Below, piece by piece: positions 44,203-57,900 of a DNA stretch of 64,000 bases. Under the pieces are notes generated by a model. It was not told the DNA's origin. It ran no database searches and was given only the letters and a program-made list of their open reading frames with translations. Each line of letters begins with the position of its first letter. Within the stretch, counting starts at the first letter, position 1. A program made the position numbers and the translations under genes. This DNA is from Piromyces finnis (Eukaryota > Neocallimastigomycota > Neocallimastigomycetes > Neocallimastigales > Neocallimastigaceae): positions 248,001 to 312,000 of the forward strand of contig MCFH01000007.1 of NCBI GenBank assembly GCA_002104945.1, given 5' to 3'.

Positions 44203-46245
44203 ATGCTTTCCAGTATAATATTGTTGTTTTTCCTAAACATCAGTGTTATATCATGCCTTAATACCTCATTAAGTTTTAAATGTATGTAATTGAAAAAACT
44301 AAAAAAAAAAAAAAAAAAAATAATAAAAATATCTAAATATAATATTATATATAATAATGTAATACTTTACATAATTTAATTTATATCAAATATTATAATA
44401 CTATTATATTTATGTTTTTTATATATTATTTTAAAAAAGATTCTAATATACAATACGAAGAAACAAATGAAGTTCAAATTCTTAGTCTGAGCAACAGAAC
44501 AATTAATTATATTGTAATAAAGAATGAGAATGACGATAACGAAGGTATTTTTCGTCTTGGGATTAAACAAAAGTATAAAAATTATTGTGAAAATGAAAAA
44601 AAATGTAAAATTTTTGCTAAACCATTAAAGAATACTGCTGTTGCAGCAAGAGAAGTAATCCGTTTTATAGAAGTATGCTTTCTTTATTTATAAAGTAAAT
44701 ATTATTATTTTATTAAAAATTAATAATTAATACAATTAATTCTTATCAATAGTTGTTCAATTTTGATGGCAAAAAATCATTAATTAACTATATAATTGGA
44801 AATTATTCTACAACTGGATGTGTTTTTAATAATGCAAAAAGAATTCAGTCTAATGATACTCTCAGCACCGTTCCATTAGATAGTTTATTTTATATTGATT
44901 CATCTCCTTATACTATTATCCAAAATTTTAATGAAGTGTCTATAAAATTTGGAGCTCTTGAAGAAAAAACACCATTAGCTGTATATATATGAAATAGAAT
45001 AAAAATAAAAAATATAGACAAATATTTTAGTGTTTGTTATAATATTTATATATATATCAATTAATTCTTTTATTAACTAAAATAGAGGGCTGAATGGTTA
45101 AAATTTATTTCTGTATTTTATGGTTATGAAAGAGAAGCTTCTCAACTATTCAGTCAAATTGAAGAAAACTATAATTGTAATAAATTCTTAATTAAGAAAC
45201 AAAACCTTCTTGCATCAATGCGTGTTGTATGGCTTAATAGAGTTTCCCAAAATCAAAATCTCTGGGTTATGAATGATTACCTTTATAAAACTGAATTATT
45301 GAAAGATGCAGGTAAATTTTTAGTATAAATAGCCATTATGGATAACATTTCAGAAATATATAAAACTTTATTGAATAAATAAATAACCATATTTAAACAA
45401 AAATTACTCATTTTCAGGTGCAGAAATTTTAACTATAAAAGAAGATAATGTAGAAAGTTTACATAAAGTCTTAAAAAATGTTCATTTTGTTATTGATGAT
45501 ACTGAAATCACAGATGATTCCAATGCTATGGAAGAATTTTATAAAAATTATGAATATAATGATGAAAATTCTAAAAGAGGAGTCAACTTCCTCTCCAATA
45601 AAAATATATTGACTAATGATGGTTCACGTTCATCTACTGGTATTTCATCCTGGAAAGAAGATTATTTAGTATATCCACATCTTGTTTTAGCTGGTAACTA
45701 TTTAATTAACCCAATTTTAAAGATAAAAGATTTATATATCACATATATATTTATTATTATTACAATAATTAATATGTAATAATATAGATTTAATTTACTG
45801 GTTCCACCCAAAATTACCTGTTTCTAAATATTTTAAATTTGAAATTGAACAAAATAATTATGATAATCACTATTGGTTTCGTAATATTGCAAAAAATAGT
45901 CCTATTCATATGACTTCAAACATCAAATGTCCCACTGAAATCCCAGATATTATCACTCAAACAATTTGTATTAATTTAGATGATTATGATGGAGACTATA
46001 GTGACTATTATGCTTTTTATGATATAAAAACATTTTTAAAAAAGTATATACTAATGTACTGGTATTTAATCGCCTTTTTCGGATGTTTTTTGATTGGATT
46101 AATAGCCTCTGTTCACTATATCTATAAAGGAAAAATATTAAGAAAATTAAAAAATAAATTTTCAAATAAAAATATTCACTATGCCAATAATGAAAATGTA
46201 GCTAACCATAATTTTTTTATATTAGAAGATGATGATTTTGAATAA
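44203..46245 (+). CDS. Single-pass membrane protein with PBP-like ectodomain, copy A
   Basis: Exons 44203-44281, 44440-44672, 44753-44980, 45086-45311, 45418-45693 and 45788-46245 total 1500 bases, 499 residues, phases consistent. A signal peptide (MLSSIILLFFLNISVISC) is followed by a large ectodomain and one transmembrane helix near the C-terminus (YILMYWYLIAFFGCFLIGLI), then a short basic-to-acidic tail. Ectodomain landmarks AEWLKFISVFYGYEREA, DAGAEILT, VHFVIDDTE, DLIYWFHPKL and YWFRNIAKN match my memory of a fungal family annotated as periplasmic-binding-protein-like (class III, TroA/FepB-like fold). Ligand and role are unknown; surface sensing or metal/siderophore capture is a guess. It forms a tandem pair with the gene at 48419, with which it shares the first four intron positions; the intron before DLIYW is unique to this copy. 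Confidence 0.72.
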
Positions 46246-48418
46246 ACATATTAAACATTTGGTATATATAAAAGATATCCAGTAAATAATTTCAGGGAGA
46301 AATAATTATAAAACAAGTATTGTACATAAATATATATACAATCTATATTTATAAATTTACATAATAATGTATATTTAAAGATTTTCCAATTCTTATTTAA
46401 TTTTTAATAGATAATGTAATATAATAATATAATAAACATAATTAAATATAAAAGTCTATATCAGAGTTTTAAATCTAATTTATATTATCATTAATTTGCT
46501 ATGCTTATTTTATATTTTTAATCATAATTTGAAGGAATAATAATAACCTTAAGTTTTAATATAAAATATATAATATTCATAATATTGATATTAACAAAAG
46601 ATAATTATTTTATAATAAATGTATATAATCAATAAAAAAGCTTATTATCTAATTATAAATTTTTTAAATTTTATTTATTATATAATTATAAAAGTATAGA
46701 AATAAATCTATATAGGTTTATTTTTTAATTCTGAATTTTTATTATCAAGATTTGTTTATTTATTAAAAATCAAATAAATGAATATATTTGAATTTAATAT
46801 TAATTAAAGTTTAAAAAAAAAATTGAACTCCAAAAAAAGGAAAAATAAAAATTTAAATTAAAAAATTAATATTAAAACTGCGCAATACATACATTTTTTA
46901 AAATGTGTATGGTTAACAATGTAAGTTACAATTAATAAACAAAATTATTTATTATTTATTTTTTTCGAGAAGAGTAAACAATGCTTAATATTAACTATAT
47001 ATAAAAAGAAAAATTATATATTATTTTATATAATGCAATTTATTAATATTAATAATAATAATATTAATAAATATTTCTTATTAATTATCAAAAAGTGTTT
47101 ATTATAAAATTCTATATATTTTTTCATTCCTAATTACTTTATTAATATATAATAAAGCTATTGTTCTATTGTTTTTTTTTTATTTTTACGCTTAATTTAA
47201 TGTCTCATCATGTATTAAATAAACCTACAAATATAACTGAACTGAATTAGAAAACTAATTCATAAACTTTTTTAAATGTTTTTTATTTATTTTAGCATTT
47301 CTATTATAACATACCTATATTAAAAATATTCCTAGTTAAAGTGATATAAAAGTGGCTTTTAAGTCACGTGCAATAAATTCCTAAAAAAGAAGAAAATATG
47401 CGGCTAAATTAAAACAAAAAATAAAGTTTAATTAATAAGATTTTTAACTTTTATTTCAAATTATTTTTCTATAATAGATAAATAAAGAGAATAAATAAAG
47501 AGAAAAGATATATAATATGATGAAAAAGTGTAATAAATATAAAGATATTTGCAAATTAAAAGTATAATTATATACAAATGTGTTTGTATTTGTGATATAT
47601 TTGTATATTAATATTTATTAATAAATGATAAATAAATAATAAAACTAAAAAGTTTAAAATTTTTAGTATATTAAAAAAAAGTTTTTTAATATATTAATTT
47701 ATATTATATAATATATTAAACAAGATTTTTAATTTATTTTTTTAATATAACAAAAATTTTAAACAATTTATTAATAAATGTTTTATAATCATTTTTGCTA
47801 TATATATTTTATTATTAAAAATTATCGAATTATATTACTATTTATTTATTAATTTTTTTTTATTATTTATTAACCCTTTAAAAAAATAAGTTAATATAAA
47901 AGGAAAACTATTTAATGTTTATTGTTAAAAAAAGAAAATTACAAAAGTATTAAATATTTAAATTATAAATTAAAAAAAAAATATTTTTATTACAGATAAC
48001 TATATATATAAAAATTGCTTTTTTTTTTTTTAATAAAAAGACATATATAAAGAATAAAAAAGTAACGTAACAGATTTATTAGATAAACCTATTACAAAAT
48101 TAAATAAGACTATCTTTTAAATATTTATTAATAATATTAAGAATTATTTATTACTCAGTACACTTTAAAATGCTTATTTAATTCTTATTTTTACTATTTA
48201 CATACTATTACATTTAACCTATATATATTTAAATTGTATCTCCTTTGGTTTGTTTTTTTATCAAAAAAGTTATATTTAATATTTTATCGTTATACAAAAG
48301 ACAAAATTTGAATTAAAAAATATTTAAAACCATAAATACATTTACTATATAACTTATATAATAACAAAAATAAAAGAGAAAGTAAAATTAAAAAAAAAAA
48401 GAAAAAGAAAAAAAAAAA
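46246..48418. other. Long AT-rich intergenic region
   Basis: About 2.2 kb between the two PBP-like genes. It is very AT-rich, without coding signal, RNA gene or element related to the LINE or SINE families. A purine-rich A/G tract (48385-48418) leads directly into the next start codon. Confidence 0.6.
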
Positions 48419-50473
48419 ATGAAATCTTTATTTTTTACGATCCTCACTTTTACTCAAACTCTGTTAATAAAAGCTTTAAATCCAAATCTTCAATTCAAAT
48501 GTAATTATTAAATATATAAAAAGTACTTAATAAAATAAATATAATTCCTAATTATTATTTTCTTTTTTCACTTTTTCTTCTTCTTCTTTATTTTATTCCT
48601 TTTCTCCAATAAAAAAGATGCAAATACAATTATATATGAACAACCAGTTAAAGAAATCCAGGTTTTAAAATATAAATTGGAAAATGTATATTATATTATA
48701 TATGAAGAAAAATTCGCAGATTCTCCTATTTATCATCGTGGATTAATTGATACATACGAAAAAATTTATTGTTCAGATGGTAATTCTTGTCGTTTCTTCG
48801 CAAAGCCTTTAAAACAAACAGCTGTTGATAGTTCACAAATTATTAGATTCTTTGAAGTAAATAAAAGATACACAATAATAAAAAGTAGAAAATGAATTAA
48901 TGAATTTTTAATTAAATATCATTTTAATAAATTTATTATATCTATTATTTTTTAAGTATTTCGGTACTGATATAATTAAGTACTTAGGTAATGTTGGTCA
49001 TATTACTAGTGGTTGTGCTTATAATAATGCAATGTTTTTAGAAGCCAAGGATAATCCAGAGGTACTCCCAATTGATGGCTTTTTCTACACAGATCCAAAT
49101 TCAAATTTTGTTAAAGCTTACAAGGATCAATCAATTTATTTTAATGGGATTAATGAAAATACACCAATGGCAGTAAGTATAAAATAATAAAAATAATAAA
49201 ACCAGGAAATATAAACAATTAAACATAGTAATATATAAAATATAATTGTAGTTGCTCAAAATAATAATTTTTACATTTGTAAATTTTTTTTTAGAAATTT
49301 GAATGGATTAAATTTATTTCCGTTTTCTATGGATTGGAAAAAGAAGCCACTAATATTTTTGAAAGTGTTTTAGCTCAATATAATTGTAATAAAAACTTAA
49401 TACAAAATAATAAACTCTTTGCAAGTCTTCGTGTTGCATGGCTTACAAGTCAAGCTCCAAATAAAGAAAGATGGTTTACTAATGATTATGAATATGTTAA
49501 AGCATTATTAGCTGATGCTGGTAAATTTAATTCTTTTTAAAAAAATTAATAAAATTGCATAACTGTGATATTATTAAATTATTCATATCAACATTTATAT
49601 TTTTTTTTTTCAATATATTTAATAGGTGCAACATTAAATCACGATAAAGAAATAACTTCATACAAAAATGTTAAAAGTGTTCTTTCCCAATCTCATTTTT
49701 TAATTGATATATCATCTGAATCTTCTGGAGAATATAAAATTACTGACTTTTATGATCAATATCGTTATAATATTAATGATGATTTGTTATTATTAAGAGA
49801 AAAAAACATTATAAGAAATGATGCTGCTCGTTCTGAAGATGGCGTAAGAACTTGGGAGGATGATTACATGGCATTTCCACATCTTGTTTTATTAGACTTA
49901 ATATATTGGTTCCATCCAAGATTATTTGTAGATAACGGATATAATTCAAATATTGTTAAAAAGTTATATGGTGATATTTCTGTACAGAATAGTACACAAG
50001 ATGCAGCTTCTCTTATTCAATCTATTACAAATGGTAATAATACTAATTCTGCAAATAATACTGTAGTTAATGATACAGAAAATACTGAAGCAAATAAATT
50101 AAGAAAAAGAAATCACATTTCTCATAACGTTAGTAGTTATTGGTTTAGAAATATACCAAGAAATACAAACTTTAAAATTATTCCAAAAGAAGGTTGTCCA
50201 TCCGTACTTTCTTCATATGTAACTAACAATATATGTCTTTCTGATGTTTACTTCAAGGGTGATTATGATGAGTATGCTGCTTTTGATGATGTAATGACTC
50301 AAGTAAAGAATTATGCTATTATTTATTATCCAATAATTGGTATCGTTGTTATATTTAGTCTTATTTTAGGTTTTATCTTCCTTAAAATGTTTAGAAAACG
50401 CCAATTAGAAAAGAAGGGTTATAACGACAATCAAAAGATTTTATACGATAATGAAGGTTTTATGGAATTTTAA
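48419..50473 (+). CDS. Single-pass membrane protein with PBP-like ectodomain, copy B
   Basis: Exons 48419-48500, 48618-48856, 48957-49172, 49295-49520 and 49626-50473 total 1611 bases, 536 residues, phases consistent. Signal peptide MKSLFFTILTFTQTLLIKA; ectodomain with KFEWIKFISVFYGLEKEA, DAGATLNH, SHFLIDISS, FPHLVLLDLIYWFHPRL and YWFRNIPRN; one transmembrane helix (YPIIGIVVIFSLILGFIFL); cytoplasmic tail MFRKRQLEKK. Compared with copy A it has an Asn/Thr-rich insertion (SITNGNNTNSANN) after DLIYWFHP and lacks the fifth intron. Ancient tandem duplicates: exon structure is conserved but sequence identity is modest. The family assignment is from remembered sequence pattern; function unknown. Confidence 0.72.
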
Positions 50474-50723
50474 ATAAGTAAATAACAAAAATAGTTATCA
50501 TGGAATCTTTTATATAAATGAAATGTTAATAATAGACGTTTTAATATAAATATTTAAGATGAGAAGAAATAAATACTTTTGTATTATATATTATATATAT
50601 CAATTTTTCTTATTTATTTAACGATAACAGTTTTAAAAAAAAAAAAAAAAGAAGTTAAGATATATATAATATTATATTAATATAATAGATTTATAGATTT
50701 ATAGTTATAATTTCTCATTTTTC

Positions 50724-50779
<56 letters not shown>

Positions 50780-50855
50780 TTACATTACATTAAAAATATT
50801 AAAATAATAATAATTATTGAATATTAAGAAATATAAAATCTTTTATATTATTAGC

Positions 50856-50898
<43 letters not shown>

Positions 50899-51647
50899 TA
50901 CATTTAGCACTTATTTACATAAATATTTATATTGTAATATTATAATTAATAATTATAAATAAAATATATATAATCAATTAGAAAAATATATATAAATGTA
51001 GGTGTAATATATGGTAGTTAGTATATCACTAATTCCTTTATTATATTCTTGAACTATTTAGCTCCTCGTTTAACTGAGCTATTTTTCTACTATTTCTACC
51101 ACTATTTATCCTAATATGACTTTCATCTTATACAAAATACTATAAAAAAGTTTCTTAATAATTTTACTATAATTCTTATTATAAATATAACTAATATTAT
51201 AAAATAAAGTTATATTATTTGTTTTGAATTTATTTATTAAATTTTTACCATTCTTATGTTGTACAAATCTAACTATAAAATTATAAAAATGAAAGAATCA
51301 AATGAAAAAATAATAATAATAGATTTTTGATACCTTCTTAAAAGAATATTATTTTTTATAATTTTTATTAATAGCTATTTTTATTTAATTAATAATCATT
51401 ACATTATATATGTAATTATTAGTAATAAAAAATAAAATAATTGTAAGCATTGATTCTTTATTAACTCCTCCCTACACTATCATAATATATATCAATGAGG
51501 AGGTAATATTTCACATATAACACTTTTTTAAATTCTTTGAACAATATCAAGTTTATTTTTTTTAAAATATAATAAATAAATATATTATTTTTTTATTATA
51601 ATAATCATGTTGAAATTAATGAACAATAATTTAATTTATATAAATTT
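50474..51647. repeat. Intergenic with (TTTA)n and poly-A tracts
   Basis: Contains a TTTA tetranucleotide run at about 50728-50781 and an A run at about 50861-50896. The remainder is AT-rich with no gene recognised. A short inverted repeat (CTCCTCC at ~51464 and GAGGAGG at ~51495) is noted but not interpretable. Confidence 0.65.
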
Positions 51648-52956
51648 GAAAGTATATTATTTCTATTTATATTTTTAGCCTTTGGAATGGATTCAAATGC
51701 TCGATTGAAAATGTTTATATGCCTCATAGTTGTCACAATATCTATGTTGATCACGTATAGTTAGAAGTTCGCTTGTAGTTACAAACTCACTCGTCCCATC
51801 CATCGATTCTTGTTGGTGATTTTAACATGTCTAAAGTAAAAAATTAAGAAGCATGGAGATATTAAAGCAGTTAAAAACTTTCATTGTAAAGATCTTAAAG
51901 GAAATTCAATCAAAGCGAAATACTATGATGATAATAAGTTTATTGAAACTAAAAATTTTATTAAATTATGTTATGAGTACTCAAAGTTTGCCTATGGCTT
52001 CTACTGGCTATTGAAAGCAAGAAGCGGATACAAGTTAGATGCTAAAATTGCAGAAGCTGGCAAACTTGTTGATCCTGTTTGTCCTAACTACTGCCAATGT
52101 TGCAAGAGTTATTAGATTGTCCAACTTATAGAGATATTCGTATTAAACATTACAATTCCATAGTCCAACTATTGAATTTTTTCAGTCAACGTAGTTCCAA
52201 TAGTCCTATCAATAATAATGAAAATGTTTATATCAGTAGAAATAGTAATAATAATAATAATAATTTTAATAATAATTATAATTTTAATAGTAATAGTAAT
52301 AATAATAATAATAATAATTTTAATAATAATTATAATTTTAATAGTAATAGTAATAATAATAATAATAATAATTTTAATAATAATTATAATTTTAATAGTA
52401 ATAGTAATAATAGTAATAATAGCAATAGTGAAGATAATAATTCTAATTTAAATAGCAATATAGTTAGTAATAGTTCTAATAATCCGGCGAATATTAATGT
52501 GTATGATTATTCTAGTGTGTGCAATAAAATATTTAAATTTCTTTTTGGGGGAAGAAGTTTTAATAATATCAACTACAATTTAAGGGAATGGAAAGAATTC
52601 TGCAAATGTCAGATTCATTCTGGCACTGTAACAGCGGAACTTCTAACCAAAATCATGCCTTTTGTTATTGGCCAGCAATAGTCAATATTCAAAAGGTTTG
52701 AAGCAACATCCAAGAGAGATCATAATTTTGTCATGGGACAAAGTTTTGATCTTTGACTCAGTGTCCCATTGGAAGTCAAATACAATTATTATACTTTAGT
52801 GTAATAGTGGCTTTCTTACTTTAATTAAAATTACCAGAATACATTATACCCAATTTTTATTCATGTAAACATATTTTTTTTATTTTTATTTTTAATTTTG
52901 CTTTTTTATAACATCTATTATAATTTTGATTAAATTAATGATGATGTTAAAAAAAA
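51648..52956 (+). mobile_element. LINE fragment with large internal deletion
   Basis: Starts in the endonuclease region (equivalent to ~31045 in the intact copy), jumps at ~51840 from an equivalent of ~31235 to ~33650, and continues through the zinc finger, linker and 3' UTR to a short A run at 52950-52956. It also lacks ~50 bases in the finger (CAAGAGTTATTAGATTG) and carries stops. An 8-base ATAAATTT on both sides may be its target duplication (weak). The C-terminal frame is readable at 52097-52681, but this is not a gene. Confidence 0.85.
52247..52402 (+). repeat. 54-base tandem repeat in LINE linker
   Basis: About three copies of a 54-base unit encoding N7-F-N3-Y-N-F-N-S-N-S within the linker of the LINE fragment. 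The in-frame unit length and identical copies indicate local duplication. The intact LINE has no such units. Confidence 0.85.
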
Positions 52957-54944
52957 TTACATAAATTTTATATTTATATAATAAAATAAAATGATATATA
53001 TTACTATATCAAAAAAAAAAAAAAAAAAAAATACAAAATAATTATTCAATTTTTTTTAAATTAATTATATATAATTAGTTATATATCTTATTAAAGTATT
53101 GTTATTAATAGTAATAAATATAATAAAGAAGAATTCATTTATTTTATATTTAAATTAATTATATAATTCATGCATTTTTTTTTTTTTTAAAAAAAAAATA
53201 CTAATCAATTTAACATCACCATAATACAACTATGTACAAGAAAAAAAATATAAAATTTAACATTTAAATAAATATGTAATTGAATATTTTATTAATTTAA
53301 ACATGGAATAATAGAATTTTATTCATTAAAAATAAAATAATTCTATTCTACTTTTATAATTTACTATCCATTTTTGATTTTCTATCAAAATATTTTATTA
53401 CACAATTGCTCAGCAATATAGTTTATCATACTATTTAAATAATATTTTTTGCTCATTTAAATATACGAATTCATTACAAAAGGATTAGTAAAATAAAAAT
53501 ACTACTCATATACATTTCTATTGCTGTATTTTTCATTATTTTATGATATAACTGTAAAATATCTAATTAGATGTGTTGAATAAATATCATTATGGATATA
53601 AATTTTTTTTATTGAATGTATAAGATATATTGTTATATCCTATTAACTTTATTTATATAAACAAGAAAAAAATCTAGAATTATTGATTGTTAAATTAACT
53701 ACAAAATAACATTCTATAATATATTTTAATAATTCACAAAATTATATATATTAAATATTAATAAATATTATGAAATCCATAATTAAGATGAAATAATAAT
53801 AAAATTACTACTATATTTATTTTGTTAGATAACATATATTATATATATAATATATAAAGAAAATATATAGATGAAATAATATTGAATTAGTTTTCCTATA
53901 GTTAAAAATTATCGAGAATTAAATTTGAAATATATTGAATTTTATATATATATTTAAACATAAATAAATGTAACATTTCACAATTAAAAATTAGTATAGT
54001 ATTTTCATTTTAACCTTATTATTTTTATTAACTTTTACTATTAACTAGATTAGAATATGAAAAATTTTTTTGTAAATTGAAAATTTTAATTTAAATCATT
54101 CATTAATAATTGTATAAAATTTAATTAAAATTAAATTAAAAAAAAAAAACATTCTTAAATAAAACTATTTCGATATTAATTTAGGCATTAATAATTCTTA
54201 TTAATATTTACTCCTAAATTGTAATAGCAAAAAATAATAAACATATTAATATTTATATTATTAAAAACAACTTAATAATTATAAGAGAAAATATATATAT
54301 ACGATAAAAAATAATTAATATAACATATGTAAAATGAACTTTTTTTATTATAGCAATATTTTATTAAACTTTAAATTTATTTTAAAGTATACATTGTGAA
54401 TTATTGAATTATTAAATACTGAATTAACTAAGATTACATTAATATTTTTCTTTAAAATTATACCACAATTATTAAATAATATACTTAAAAAAATTATACA
54501 AAGTTTTAATTTTTATTATAAGTATATTCAATTTTTATTTATTTGTTATATACCTTTTAATTAACTATTCCAATATTATTTAAAGATACTATAAAATTAG
54601 GTAAAAATTTAAAAAATTCAGTTATATAATTATATTAATTTTTTTAAAAAAAATTAATTAAATTTTTTATTAAAAACCTCTATAAAAATTTTTATTAAAA
54701 TTTTCTATAAAATTTCTATATTCGATATAGCTTCAATAATAATCAATTTGTATTTTATATATTTCATTATTCAGAGAGAATATAATAAAATATATTTTCG
54801 CAAGTTAAATAAATTTATAGCATTATTTTTCATTTCCAATTTTAACGTTATTACTTTTTAGTTATCATTGAAAAATTCACTTCAATTATTAACAGAAAAA
54901 TATATGTGTATCATTATTACATAAAAAAGTAATAAGACCAGAAT
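52957..54944. other. Long AT-rich intergenic region upstream of chitin synthase
   Basis: About 2 kb of AT-rich sequence without coding signal, RNA genes or recognised repeats other than short A/T runs (53010-53030, 53177-53198). Presumably includes the promoter of the gene starting at 54945. Confidence 0.6.
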
Positions 54945-57900
54945 ATGGCTTCAATTTCACATTATAAAGGAAATAGAAAGTCTATGGCAGATGAACTTTC
55001 TAAAGAAATGAGTCTTCTTCTTAACACTACTTTTGATAATAAACAAACTAAAAAACATAGACATAATAAAAAAAACAGAGAAACTCATCAACCATCATCA
55101 ACAAGTCATTCTTTAAAACCACATAAATCGAAAAAAAAAAATAATAAATTGTATCCACATGAAAATAATATAAATAATAATAGGAATAATGGAAATATAC
55201 CTAATTTAACAAATAATGAATATTCTTATTATATAAATCAAGAGGACAATTATAATTCATATAATATTGAACCAAATTGTTATACAAATGATATTTATGA
55301 TAATAACGACAACTATTCAATTAATAACGGTGAAAATGGTAATTTATTCATAACATCAAATTATTATCCATATTCGGATATGCCAATTCAAAATGAGGAA
55401 GAACCTTATTACGCAACTTCAAATCATTATCCATATTCTGACACACCAATTCAGAACGAAGATAGTAAGCAAATTTTAATATTATATATTTTGAGAAAAG
55501 TAGTGATATATAAAAAAAAAAAATAAAATAAAAAATAAACATTTTTTGTAAACTAATATAATTGCTTTATATATTTTGTATCCATATAAATATATATTTT
55601 TTAACTAATTTATTAAAACTATATAGATTTTTATTATGATGGTAATAATATTAAAAATTTTGAAAATGAATATGATTATTTAATTGATAAGAAACCTACA
55701 TCAAATACAGAATTTGAAAATGAATATAATAATAAAAATTATTCTAATGTTGATTTATCATATTGTGATCAAGATCATATTTCTTCATCCACGAATTTTC
55801 CATTTAATAATTATATTTCTGAAAATAATGAAAATGGTTATAATTCATCAATTCAAGAATATAATAATAGTAATAATAACAATGATAATATATATTTAAA
55901 TTCTGATAATAGTAATAGTATTTTTATTTATATTAATAATGATTATAATATTAGTTAAAATTATATTTATAAATGTACATATAATATAATGATTAATATT
56001 AATTATTTTTTTTTAATATAATATTTAAAAGATATGAATAGAGGTAATATTCAAGCCTCTGGTTTAACAGTTGATTCTATGTTATCACAAACGACACCTC
56101 TAAATTATGAAGAAATACTAAATAACGAATTAAGAAACAAATATAATACCAAAAATCCTTTGTGTTCATCAGATTTATCAAATCCAAATAATGCTTACTA
56201 TAAAAATAATAGAAAAAGACATAATCATAATAACAATGCTAATTATTCAAATTATAATAGAATGGATGAAGAAGGAAATACTTCCAATAATATAGAAGAA
56301 ATAAAAAGAAAACGTTCTCTTGTTAAACCAGAACGGTCGAGGAGAAGAAATAAATATATAAATTATACTCTAGAAAATCCTAATTACGTCATGTTAGAAC
56401 ATAGTTTTGAAGAGAATAATGAAACATACTCAGTTTATCAACATTCCTTAAATAATGATAATAATAATTATAATCAAAGTACATATGTCAATTATGACTA
56501 TGAAAAAAATAATTCTATAATATTAATGACTGAAGAAGAAAAGCTGAAGCGTCAAAGTAATATTTTTGTAAAAAAAAATGCTATTGATCCTGATTTTGGA
56601 AGATCTGAGGAAGTAGAAGAAACTCAAGATGAAAATACAGAATCTTATAAAAAAATATGGTGGACGATGGTATCCAATGCCTGTACATGTTATATACCTA
56701 ATATACTATTAGAAAGATTTAAGAAAACTGATTCTGATGTACAACAGGCATGGAGAGAAAAAGTTACTCTTTGTACTATTATTTTTATTATCTGTATTAT
56801 TTCAGGATTTTTTACTTTTGGCTTAAATAGTATCATATGTAATAATGAAACCACTAAGATTCATTATACCGATACAACCTTTTCTCTTCATGGAGTTGCT
56901 TATGATATATATATTAAGAATTTTAATGAAACTAAGAGACTTCACAGTATAATCAGTGCATCTAAGAATCAAGACATGGGTCAATACTTTTTAGACATTA
57001 ATTCAAAAAGCGCATGTCAGAAAGTTATCAATTATAATTATAATAAAAATAGTTGTTATTCTAAAACTATTGAAACATCCCTTATAAAAGAACATAAAGA
57101 AGATAAGCATTGCTATGAATCAAATGATCTTCTTAAAAATCCTGATATTGATGTAAGAAAGTTAGGAAATGTATACTATTCTTGGGATGATTTAAAAAAA
57201 TTAAGAGATAATAAGGATAGAAAAATGGTAATATATAATGGGAATGTTTTAGATATAACTGATTATCTTTCAACTGGACTGACGACTTTTGGAAGTAAAT
57301 TTACAGATATTATTCGAAATAAAGCAGCTATGGATATAACATATACAATAACGAAAAATAAAAAGTTCAAAAATTCTGTAAAATGTATGAGTGAGATATA
57401 TAAAGTAGGTACTATAGGTAAAAGTTCGTCTGGATGCATTGTAAGTAATATTTTATTAGTACTGACATTTATATTCGTTATTGGGGTAATTTTTATAAAA
57501 TTCTGTATGGCGTTAGTTTTTAATTGGTTCCTTAAATGGAAAATGGGAGATCGTTCAGGTATTATTAAAAAAATATCTGAAGAAGAAAGAAGAATGATCA
57601 AATTAAGAGAAACCAAAAATTTGAATAGCGAAATTAATAGTAACAACAAAAATAATAGAAATAAATTAAGAGAAAGCATTTCTATATCAACTTTATTAAA
57701 TAATAGTACTAATAAACGCATGAGTATGAATATATTTGATGAAACAAATCGTAGAAATAGTACTGGACAATTATCATTATTGAATCATGATAATAATAAC
57801 TCTGAAGATAAAAAAGTTTCCATCAAACAACAAAATAGAAAAAGTATGACAAGTCGATTTTCAATTCCAATGCCAGGAGAAGGTTCTAGAACAAATATTA

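Noticed and set aside
51464-51501. CTCCTCC..GAGGAGG inverted repeat, possible mobile-element ends or terminator
   Set aside because: Only 7 bases, isolated, with no element between or around them.
52097-52681. A 194-codon Asn-rich protein gene
   Set aside because: It is the C-terminal end of a deleted LINE copy beginning without an ATG and cut by a stop.
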